Shown here: positions 14,655 through 20,517 of the stretch, in pieces | Position numbering within the stretch: the first letter of the stretch is position 1 | How the letters are laid out: each line of letters opens with the position of its first letter | From: a virus | Virus record (IMG/VR): IMGVR_UViG_3300042691_016040 | Coordinates: 1 to 36,189 of that record | Strand: one strand, 5' to 3' | Length of the DNA: 36,189 nt | Position numbers and translations under genes: made by a program | Notes under the pieces: model-generated | Told to the model about the DNA's origin: nothing | Database searches by the model: none | The model's input: only the letters and a program-made list of their open reading frames with translations

Positions 14655-15059
14655 ATGTTGCCAAATCAAGAAGATAAGGTTAAAATGCACAAGAATCAAC
14701 AAGTTACGGGGGCAAATATGTCTGACCAGCAACGAGAGATGCAACACAAGATTCATATTCAAACTATGATGAATCCTGATCCTGATTTCCTAGATTTAGA
14801 ACCTCATATATCTTTGCAAGAATTAATTGAATATCATATTGCTTTTAATGTGGATGTCTTTTCTGATTTTTATGATGAAGTTGAAGTTCAAAATCAAGTA
14901 AAGAATATTATTTATGATTCTAAAGATGACAAGCTAGGTCGCATTAAAGATGTTTACGATGCGGAAATTAAAAGGCTAGCAAAATTCATAGCTGAAAACT
15001 ATGAAAGAGATAGTTTTGCAAGATGGGCATATAATGATACAATCTCGCATGTAATTTAA
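14655..15059 (+). CDS. Hypothetical early protein
   Basis: The ATG at 14655 is spaced eight bases from GGGG and is preferred to a GTG at 14646. The 134-residue product is acidic and helical, with MMNPDPDFLDLEPHISLQEL and KRLAKFIAENYERDSFARWA. A second possible start with its own GGGGG run is at 14718 (MSDQQREMQ). I do not know the family. It directly precedes the ERF gene. Confidence 0.65.
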   Translation: MLPNQEDKVKMHKNQQVTGANMSDQQREMQHKIHIQTMMNPDPDFLDLEPHISLQELIEYHIAFNVDVFSDFYDEVEVQNQVKNIIYDSKDDKLGRIKDVYDAEIKRLAKFIAENYERDSFARWAYNDTISHVI

Positions 15060-15083
15060 CGAAACTTTTTAGGACAAGATAAG

Positions 15084-15626
15084 ATGAAAACATCCGAAAG
15101 CATCAAACAGATAGCTGAAGCTTTAGTATCCGCGCAAAAAGAAATTAGATTTGCCGCTAAAGATTCTACTAACCCTCATTTTAAATCCAAGTATGCCAAT
15201 ATTAATTCAGTTATTGAAGCGGTTAAGAAGCCACTTAATGATAATGGTATTGCAATACTCCAATCATTAAGCCCATCAGACGACAATAAACTCCATCTAA
15301 CAACTCGATTACTCCATAGTTCGGGCGAATGGATTGAAGATACTGCCGTCTGTCCTATTCAGAAACAAGATCCGCAAGGATTGGGATCAGCAATTTCTTA
15401 TATTCGCCGATACTCTATATCTAGTCTTTGCGCTCTTTATGCTGATGATGACGATGGCCAATCCGCCGCGCTTAATGCCGCAGATTACCTTCAAAGAATT
15501 AATCATTCCGAAACTTTAGAAGAACTCCAGGCTAATTATAATTTTGTAATGGGTGAAGTTAAGAATGATCGCACTCTATCTAAAATGGTAATTGAAGCTA
15601 AAGATAAAAGAAAGGCGGAGCTATGA
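15084..15626 (+). CDS. erf: ERF-family single-strand annealing protein
   Basis: The 180-residue protein matches the ERF superfamily: KEIRFAAKDSTNPHFKSKYA with INSVIEAVKKPLNDNGIAIL, then LLHSSGEWIEDTAVCPIQ and the QDPQGLGSAISYIRRYSISS block that is diagnostic, followed by an acidic DDDDGQ. ERF proteins anneal complementary strands in phage recombination and genome circularisation. The partner exonuclease (YqaJ) lies downstream in the same unit. Confidence 0.93.
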   Translation: MKTSESIKQIAEALVSAQKEIRFAAKDSTNPHFKSKYANINSVIEAVKKPLNDNGIAILQSLSPSDDNKLHLTTRLLHSSGEWIEDTAVCPIQKQDPQGLGSAISYIRRYSISSLCALYADDDDGQSAALNAADYLQRINHSETLEELQANYNFVMGEVKNDRTLSKMVIEAKDKRKAEL

Positions 15627-15796
15627 TGGAAGGATCAAAAAACAGTAATTTTTACGGAGTAACGCTACCCTATTCCGCGCAAGAATTAATGGCTATAGAA
15701 GCCCGCAAAACAAGAATAGAAGCTATTAAAAGAGAGCTAGGTGATAAATACCTATTAGCCCCTTTATATGGCAGAATTCAAAGCCCTAAACTATGA
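15626..15796 (+). CDS. Hypothetical 56-residue protein between erf and the nuclease-like gene
   Basis: Two adjacent ATG codons (15623 and 15626) follow GGAG; the second is better spaced. The product (GVTLPYSAQELMAIEARKT and a C-terminal KYLLAPLYGRIQSPKL) is helical and basic. Both ends overlap neighbours by a few bases (ATGATGG and CTATGAATGG), typical of a coupled early operon. No family is recognised. Confidence 0.65.
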   Translation: MEGSKNSNFYGVTLPYSAQELMAIEARKTRIEAIKRELGDKYLLAPLYGRIQSPKL

Positions 15797-16230
15797 ATGG
15801 CGGATTTTCTTATAAAGAAAGAAATAATGTCGTAAATATAGCGGAAGTATTATTTGAAAGGTATTGTCAGTCAAAAGGATACTTTTATAGGCGATTAGGA
15901 TTTGATGAAAAAAACGATCCAATTCCTAACTTTTACAATCTTAATCCTTTAATTAGAAACCTTCCTGATTTTTATATTAATAACAAAGGTGTTGCTGGAT
16001 TAGTAATGGTTAAAGGAACTGCTAACATAAAAGCAAGTGAAATTAAATTACTACCTCATTTTTTAGAATGGTTTGATTCAAAAGAATGTCCTTTAATTTA
16101 TGCTTTTTGTTTTAAGGATCATAAACCTTTAATGCTATATCCTGAAAAAATAATAGAGCTTTATGAAAAATCAACCGATCAACAATGGCCTGATGGCGTA
16201 ACTTATAGGAACTTAAATTTAAATGGATAG
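15793..16230 (+). CDS. PD-(D/E)XK-like protein with altered active site
   Basis: The 145-residue protein has LPDFYINNKGVAGLVMVKGT, which aligns by eye with the PD...ExK core of restriction-like nucleases: D59 is present and K74 is in place, but the expected Glu is Met72. The rest (LLPHFLEWFDSKECPLIYAF) looks like the conserved alpha/beta part. It may be an inactive nuclease or a structural partner of the ERF/YqaJ system. The fold call rests on this motif only. Confidence 0.55.
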   Translation: MNGGFSYKERNNVVNIAEVLFERYCQSKGYFYRRLGFDEKNDPIPNFYNLNPLIRNLPDFYINNKGVAGLVMVKGTANIKASEIKLLPHFLEWFDSKECPLIYAFCFKDHKPLMLYPEKIIELYEKSTDQQWPDGVTYRNLNLNG

Positions 16231-16900
16231 AATAATAAGAGGTATAGAGCAAGGCAGTCCCGAATGGATGTCTTTAAGAATAGGCCGCATAGGCGGTAGC
16301 CGCATAGCTGATCTTTTAACTGAAGGCAGATCAGGTGGCGAATCTTTAACTCGTAGAAAATATAAGAATGAATTAATTAGGGAAAGGCTAACAGGCAAAA
16401 AATTAGAAACTTATAAAACGCCTGCGATGCAACGAGGAATAGATTTAGAGCCAATGGCTAGGGCATGGTATGAAGTTAAATATAATACCTTTGTGGATCA
16501 AGTGGCCATTGTTAAACACCCTACTATTGAAGGTGGCCAATGCTCGCCTGACGGATTAGTTGATGCTACTAATTCTTTGATCGAAGTCAAAATACCCAAT
16601 CCCGAGAACCACTTGGACAACATCCTTACAGGTGGCAAACAGTTAGAACAATATTATGATCAGGTTATGTGGCAATTAGCTTGCGTGCCTGGCTCTAATG
16701 GAAATGAAAAAAGAGAATTTTGCGACCTTGTATCTTATGATCCCGATATGCCTGATCATTTACAAGGGTTCGTAAAGCGTATTTATCGAGATGATGAATA
16801 TATTAAAAATACAATGGAAACTGCGGTGATCGCGTTTTTATCTGAAATTGAAACTATCGTAAACAACTTAAAGGAAATACAAAATGGCAATAACCCATGA
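16223..16900 (+). CDS. YqaJ-family (lambda exonuclease-like) recombination nuclease
   Basis: The 225-residue protein has the YqaJ pattern: QGSPEWMSLRIGRIGGSRIA near the N-terminus, MQRGIDLEPMARAWYE with E76, CSPDGLVD with D110, and LIEVKIPNP with E121 and K123, ending the active site. Such enzymes resect 5' strands and load the annealing protein. It overlaps the upstream nuclease-like gene by eight bases and the SSB-like gene by 17. Confidence 0.93.
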   Translation: MDRIIRGIEQGSPEWMSLRIGRIGGSRIADLLTEGRSGGESLTRRKYKNELIRERLTGKKLETYKTPAMQRGIDLEPMARAWYEVKYNTFVDQVAIVKHPTIEGGQCSPDGLVDATNSLIEVKIPNPENHLDNILTGGKQLEQYYDQVMWQLACVPGSNGNEKREFCDLVSYDPDMPDHLQGFVKRIYRDDEYIKNTMETAVIAFLSEIETIVNNLKEIQNGNNP

Positions 16901-17120
16901 TCTAATCGCTAAAACAGGCGAGTATGTAAACAAAGAAGGCGAAACAAAAGCTCGCTGGACTAAAGTTGGAGTTGCAATGTCTAATAAACAAGGCGGCACT
17001 TCACTTCTCATAGAATCTATCCCTGTCAATTTTGACGGCTGGGTAACAATGAGAGAACCGCAACCTAAAGATGGTGCAGGATCAAATACAAGTGCAACTG
17101 ATTCAGCAATGCCATTTTAA
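16884..17120 (+). CDS. Short SSB-like protein
   Basis: The 78-residue protein has an OB-fold-like beta pattern (KTGEYVNKEGETKARWTKVG, SLLIESIPVNFDGWV) and ends in a Ser/Asp/Thr-rich linker with the tip DSAMPF, resembling the acidic D-x-x-P-F tip of bacterial SSB that recruits partner proteins. It is shorter than ordinary SSB. Position after ERF and YqaJ supports single-strand DNA binding. Good ribosome site AAAGGAAA. Confidence 0.6.
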   Translation: MAITHDLIAKTGEYVNKEGETKARWTKVGVAMSNKQGGTSLLIESIPVNFDGWVTMREPQPKDGAGSNTSATDSAMPF

Positions 17121-17165
17121 TGATTTTACTGATGGTTTTGTATCGCAAAAAGCCCATAATTTGCA

Positions 17166-17187
17166 TAACAAGTAATTTTGCTTGTTA
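17166..17187 (+). promoter_or_regulatory. Hairpin in the pqqA leader
   Basis: TAACAAG (17166-17172) and CTTGTTA (17181-17187) form a perfect seven-base dyad with an eight-base loop, directly upstream of the pqqA ribosome site (AAAGGAT). No T-run follows, so it is not a normal terminator. It may modulate translation, protect a processed mRNA 5' end, or bind a protein. Confidence 0.4.
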
Positions 17188-17206
17188 CAGATAAAGGATA
17201 AATACT

Positions 17207-17278
17207 ATGTGGACTACACCATCAGCTCAAGAAATGAGATTTGGCTTTGAAGTAACGATGTATGTAATGAATAAATAA
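17207..17278 (+). CDS. pqqA: PqqA, precursor peptide of pyrroloquinoline quinone (PQQ)
   Basis: This 23-codon ORF starts at ATG 17207 eight bases after AAGGAT. The peptide has W2, P5, R11, G13 and the block G13-F-E15-V-T-x-Y19. In known PqqA peptides (for example the 23-residue Klebsiella one) Glu15 and Tyr19 are the residues that are cross-linked by PqqE to make PQQ, and both are present with the right spacing. Length, start MW and end also fit. No pqqB, C, D or E gene is in the window, so the product would feed the host pathway. It is the last gene of the rightward unit and is followed by a terminator. Confidence 0.88.
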   Translation: MWTTPSAQEMRFGFEVTMYVMNK

Positions 17279-17301
17279 GTTATACAAAAATATAACTTTT
17301 T
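17277..17301 (+). terminator. AT-rich hairpin with T-run overlapping the pqqA stop
   Basis: AAGTTATA (17277-17284) and TATAACTT (17291-17298) form a perfect eight-base dyad with loop CAAAAA, continuing into T residues. The stem has almost no G-C pairs, so it is weak as a terminator; it may instead be a 3' stabilising structure on the pqqA mRNA. Confidence 0.35.
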
Positions 17302-17348
17302 ATAGGTGAATAGCGTTCTTCAGAAAATCGGTATTTACCAATAATTAA

Positions 17349-17371
17349 GGGGCTTAAAATGCCCCTTTTTT
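17349..17371 (+). terminator. Rho-independent terminator of the rightward unit
   Basis: GGGGC (17349-17353) pairs with GCCCC (17361-17365) across a seven-base loop, and six T residues follow directly. It lies 71 bases after pqqA, with no gene in between. On the opposite strand the tail is TTAATTATT, so it may also weakly end leftward transcription. Confidence 0.85.
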
Positions 17372-17433
17372 ATCGTGTGTATAGTGTGTATTATTTAACG
17401 AATCCCATTAAACACAAGGGATTTAACGCAAAC

Positions 17434-17553
17434 TGTCATATATGACATATTTAAAGTTTCATGCAATTGTTTTCATTCTTTTCTATATAAATCAATTACT
17501 TGAGTGAAAACGGATGTAAAGTATATTTTACATTGATACGATATAGTATCAAT
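17434..17553. repeat. Three dyad-symmetric sites in the convergent intergenic region
   Basis: The 17372-17560 gap has no supported gene. It holds a perfect 14-base palindrome TGTCATATATGACA (17434-17447), then ATGTAAA-6-TTTACAT (17514-17533) and ATTGATAC-6-GTATCAAT (17532-17553). The last two have equal six-base centres, and their centres are 19 bases apart. No T-run follows. They may bind a protein or form hairpins at the 3' end of the leftward unit. Confidence 0.45.
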
Positions 17554-17560
17554 TATGAGA

Positions 17561-17773
17561 TCATTTAATGTAGTGATCGCCCGTATTGTTATTAAGACCA
17601 ATCATATCAGCCTTATCTTGATCCCATGATGTTGTTTCATCGGAATCATAATAGCGTTCTTCATAAAGCTTATTCTTTTTATTACCCCAAATCTTTTCGT
17701 AGTTCTCATCATACAAGCTTTTTTGTTTAAGTTTATTAGTTGATCCTTTACCAGCTTCCGAATATTTACTCAT
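17561..17773 (-). CDS. Small hypothetical phage protein (MSKYSEAGKGS type)
   Basis: The 70-residue protein starts MSKYSEAGKGSTNKLKQKSL and continues with YDENYEKIWG and an acidic C-terminus. Small proteins starting with a similar Y-S-E-A-G-K-G-S motif recur in phages, with no known function to me. It is the last gene of the leftward unit and overlaps the HNH gene by eight bases. Confidence 0.7.
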   Translation of the reverse strand: MSKYSEAGKGSTNKLKQKSLYDENYEKIWGNKKNKLYEERYYDSDETTSWDQDKADMIGLNNNTGDHYIK

Positions 17774-18161
17774 AGTTTTCTCTCACCCAATTAGAAAAGT
17801 TAATTAATTCATCTTTATTAGCAGTAAGCTTCATAGCATTAGCTTTAAAAGATATTACCTGAATATTGCCTTTAATGTAACCTTTAGCATTATCTATGCG
17901 ATCAAGGCTAGGACTTAAATCACGATTACCATCAATTAATTTTTTAATAGGAAGTCCCAAGATAGGGCATGTTTCAGGAATAACTATATCGGATATTTCT
18001 ATATTGAATTCAATACCTTTTTTTAAGGCACGATGTCGAGCTAACTGAAAAAGATTTTTCTCTCGGTTCTTGTCTTTCCAAGCCCTTAAATAATCTTTTG
18101 TTTTGCTTTTATCTTTTAAGGGCATTATTTTATTTTTTAAATTTAGAACGCGCCCATTCAA
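17766..18161 (-). CDS. HNH-type endonuclease (free-standing, homing-like)
   Basis: The 131-residue protein has DYLRAWKDKNREKNLFQLAR, then CPILGLPIK and the signature SPSLDRIDNAKGYIKGNIQ, VISFKANAMK, as in a group of phage HNH proteins. The start at 18161 has an AAGGA ribosome site; an ATG at 18125, just after the upstream stop, is an alternative and would remove 12 residues. Such genes are often mobile, but no flanking repeat is visible. Confidence 0.8.
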   Translation of the reverse strand: MNGRVLNLKNKIMPLKDKSKTKDYLRAWKDKNREKNLFQLARHRALKKGIEFNIEISDIVIPETCPILGLPIKKLIDGNRDLSPSLDRIDNAKGYIKGNIQVISFKANAMKLTANKDELINFSNWVRENYE

Positions 18162-18291
18162 AAATCCTTATGCAATACCAAACTATTGATAACAACGCCG
18201 CAATAGCTGGTAAAAATTTCATAACAGTTCCTAAAACTGTAATTCCCGAAACTGTATCTAATACATGTTTCGTGTGTTCTTGCATGTCCAT
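18130..18291 (-). CDS. 53-residue holin-like membrane protein
   Basis: The ORF begins MDMQEHTKHVLDTVSGITVL, continues with a Gly/Val segment and FLPAIAALLSIVWYCIRIFE, and ends basic (WARSKFKK). Two hydrophobic segments with a short charged N-terminus and basic C-terminus fit a small class of holin-like proteins in aquatic phages. The stop is five bases before an internal ATG of the next gene. It is a second holin candidate besides 6564-7046. Confidence 0.65.
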   Translation of the reverse strand: MDMQEHTKHVLDTVSGITVLGTVMKFLPAIAALLSIVWYCIRIFEWARSKFKK

Positions 18292-18305
18292 ATTATTTCT
18301 TTCTA

Positions 18306-18494
18306 CTAATTAATGAGATGGCGTTCGAGAGCCATAAACAAATCGCCGCTAGAAGATATATAGCAAAGAGAACCATCAGATAATAAAATAACCAAATAAT
18401 TTTTATTATTGTAATAATCAGAGCCAATATCTTTGATTGTTTTATTTTGTAGAAAATCGAATATGTCATCAATGGTTTCATGGGAAGTTTGCAT
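18306..18494 (-). CDS. Hypothetical 62-residue protein
   Basis: This frame has the ribosome site GAAAG before ATG 18494 and a balanced composition (HETIDDIFDFLQNKTIKDIG, then LVILLSDGSLCYI). It overlaps the glycosyltransferase-like gene upstream by 17 bases. A hydrophobic reading in another frame of the same strand lacks a ribosome site. I do not know the function. Confidence 0.55.
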   Translation of the reverse strand: MQTSHETIDDIFDFLQNKTIKDIGSDYYNNKNYLVILLSDGSLCYISSSGDLFMALERHLIN

Positions 18495-18921
18495 TTAAAC
18501 TTTCAATCACTATTTCAGGATTAACAAATTTGTTAGCATCATGCTCTGTATCTTCCCACCATAAAAATTGATTTTCAACCAAATTATTCCTATCTTTCAA
18601 TAGGTTAATATTTTCAGGGTGTCCAAATATCAGAGGATCAGAAACCGACCATAGAACTATACCATATTTTTTACGATCCCAACAAAAATGTTGCATAAAA
18701 GAATCGCAACTTATCCATGTTTTGCATTGATCAACAAGCTTTCCAAGCTCATCAAGTGTTAAGTTTTTTCTAAAGTCATCAACTAATTGTTCTTCACCTT
18801 CTATGCCTACTTGAACTATTGGCTCATCAATTAGTCTAATAAGTTCTTTCCAATAAGAATAGTTTTTAGGATTATTTTTTCCGCTTTTCAAAGCTTTAGC
18901 ATAAGGACTAATAATAATCAT
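18478..18921 (-). CDS. C-terminal half of a GT9 (heptosyltransferase-like) glycosyltransferase
   Basis: The 147-residue protein resembles only the second Rossmann domain of GT9 enzymes: IIISPYAKALKSG at the domain start, IVQVGIEGEEQLVDDF, LDELGKLVDQCKTWISCDSF and QHFCW, then GIVLWSVSDPLIFGHPENIN, where the D-S-x-x-Q-H motif is the sugar-nucleotide region. It starts by ATGA overlap with the upstream gene, whose last 80 residues look like the missing first domain. The two products may assemble. Confidence 0.75.
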   Translation of the reverse strand: MIIISPYAKALKSGKNNPKNYSYWKELIRLIDEPIVQVGIEGEEQLVDDFRKNLTLDELGKLVDQCKTWISCDSFMQHFCWDRKKYGIVLWSVSDPLIFGHPENINLLKDRNNLVENQFLWWEDTEHDANKFVNPEIVIESLNANFP

Positions 18922-19886
18922 AGATATAATTTCCTATAAGCATTTTCTAAACTGTCTTTCCATTTCCATTGATACATTTTAATATAAATATTCCATGTAT
19001 CAAGATCACCAAATAATTGATGCGCTTCAGCAATAGATTTGCCAGGCACTATGTCAGGGAAACAAGTAAATATTTCAGGATTTGTAATGTCAGGCATTAC
19101 ACGCTTAAAGACTATATGATCGCCCATGCCACCATTTAATATCACAATTGTTTTATCACTATAATTAATTAAATTATTAAATACAGTTTCATCTTGCCCA
19201 TAAAGAATTTCATTGGATTCGCTTCTTATTCCGCCATTAGGATTTTTAAAATGCCAAGTATTAGCATTAGGAACGGCAAGAATTTTATAGCCTTTTTTAA
19301 ATAGTCCATAAGTAAATAATGTTTCTTCTCTATGCGCTACCCTTGAAAGCCCTAAATGATAATCATGCACCCCAGCTCTGTAAAGAAAAGAACAATGAAG
19401 ATGCTCAACCTCTTTAACCTTTTGAATAAAAGACCATTGAATGTTAGGCTCTCTATTAATTAATTCTATTTTGCCTGTAGGCTTTTCATTCTGAAATTGT
19501 AATGGTGGAGTTAATATTGCGCCACCTACTGCGCCTACATTTTTATGAGTGTAATTAAAAAGATTTTGTAAGACATTGGGTTCGGGTATTGCGTCATCAT
19601 CAACGCGCCACACCCAATCAAAGCCCATGCCATTAGCCATTTGATGAATGTAATGCTGACCTTTTTTTCCAGCATAAACCCATTCCCAAGCAATGCCTTT
19701 AATGGAAAGTATTTGAAAGAAGTAGCTATATACTAATTCTTTCCGCATATCTTGTGGCTCATCATTGTCATCAAAGATAACTAGCTTATCAACCTTTTTT
19801 GTCTGATTAATTATAGCGTTAAGCGTTAAAGGTAAAGTAGTTTGATAACGACCGCGAGTGGCTACAGAACAAAGAACTTTATCCAC
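18918..19886 (-). CDS. GT2-type glycosyltransferase fused to the N-terminal domain of a GT9 enzyme
   Basis: Residues 1 to about 235 form a GT-A (GT2-like) domain: VATRGRYQTTLPLTL, VIFDDND near 38, and WRVDDDA with the acidic triad at 96-98 that binds metal-UDP-sugar, then AVGGAILTPP and AHREETLF. From about 246 the sequence IVILNGGMGDHIVFKRVM looks like the start of a GT9 Rossmann domain, ending at residue 322 at the linker. The second GT9 domain is in the next ORF. It probably glycosylates a phage or host surface structure. Confidence 0.85.
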   Translation of the reverse strand: MDKVLCSVATRGRYQTTLPLTLNAIINQTKKVDKLVIFDDNDEPQDMRKELVYSYFFQILSIKGIAWEWVYAGKKGQHYIHQMANGMGFDWVWRVDDDAIPEPNVLQNLFNYTHKNVGAVGGAILTPPLQFQNEKPTGKIELINREPNIQWSFIQKVKEVEHLHCSFLYRAGVHDYHLGLSRVAHREETLFTYGLFKKGYKILAVPNANTWHFKNPNGGIRSESNEILYGQDETVFNNLINYSDKTIVILNGGMGDHIVFKRVMPDITNPEIFTCFPDIVPGKSIAEAHQLFGDLDTWNIYIKMYQWKWKDSLENAYRKLYL

Positions 19887-20508
19887 GATCCCACCTCATA
19901 ATCATAAGATTAAATTTATTGTTATCATTAACTTCGCGCATAGTTTCTGAAATAAAACCATGCTCATTAATGTAATTAAATTTAAAGTCAGGAAAGTGTG
20001 ATTCGTTTAAGCCATGAAGCTTATGATGTTCGCCCCAAAATCCTACAGGCTCATTATGTGGAGTGGTTAATAGAAGTCGTTTGCAATGTTGCTTAAGTTT
20101 TTGTGCTATCTCTAGTCCATTATCAATATGCTCAATTAATTCAAAAGCAATTATGGTGTCGTATTGAGCTAAAGGATAGGTGTTTATATCAGCGTTTGTA
20201 AAAGATGCGTTTAAGCCCCATTCCTGTTCGCGTGCGACCTCTATAATAAGAGAATCGTAATCTAAACCTATATAGTTTGCATCATTAGGAAGGAATTGAT
20301 AGCCGTAACCTGTGGAGCAACCTATTTCAAGAATATTCTTGCCTAATAAATTGCGGTTAGCCCATAGATAACGAGTGGCTTCTCTAGGATAGACGGGATC
20401 GCCTTTTAGAAAAACCGCTCGCTCGTAATTATTTGTAAGTAAAAATCTATATTGATTTTTGTCATACTCTTTTAAGTAGTCCAAAACTTCTTGTGTTATC
20501 TTATTCAT
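19879..20508 (-). CDS. SAM-dependent methyltransferase (class I)
   Basis: The 209-residue protein has motif I ILEIGCSTGYG (59-69), motif II-like YIGLDYDS and an acidic motif YDTIIAFELIEHI, followed by LLLTTPHNEP, as in UbiE-type methyltransferases. The substrate is not shown; because it overlaps the glycosyltransferase gene by eight bases, a sugar or glycan substrate is more likely than DNA. No DNA-methylase motif (such as DPPY) is present. Confidence 0.88.
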   Translation of the reverse strand: MNKITQEVLDYLKEYDKNQYRFLLTNNYERAVFLKGDPVYPREATRYLWANRNLLGKNILEIGCSTGYGYQFLPNDANYIGLDYDSLIIEVAREQEWGLNASFTNADINTYPLAQYDTIIAFELIEHIDNGLEIAQKLKQHCKRLLLTTPHNEPVGFWGEHHKLHGLNESHFPDFKFNYINEHGFISETMREVNDNNKFNLMIMRWDRG

Positions 20509-20517
20509 ATTAATCCT

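Noticed and set aside
17372-17560. tRNA or structured RNA in the convergent gap
   Set aside because: The dyads do not fit a cloverleaf and there is no T-loop-like motif.
17766-18161. Homing intron or insertion element around the HNH gene
   Set aside because: Neighbouring genes are intact and overlap; no flanking direct or inverted repeats or split gene is seen.
18293-18481. Hydrophobic 62-codon ORF on the minus strand
   Set aside because: It has no ribosome site and is the shifted frame of the better supported gene at 18306-18494.
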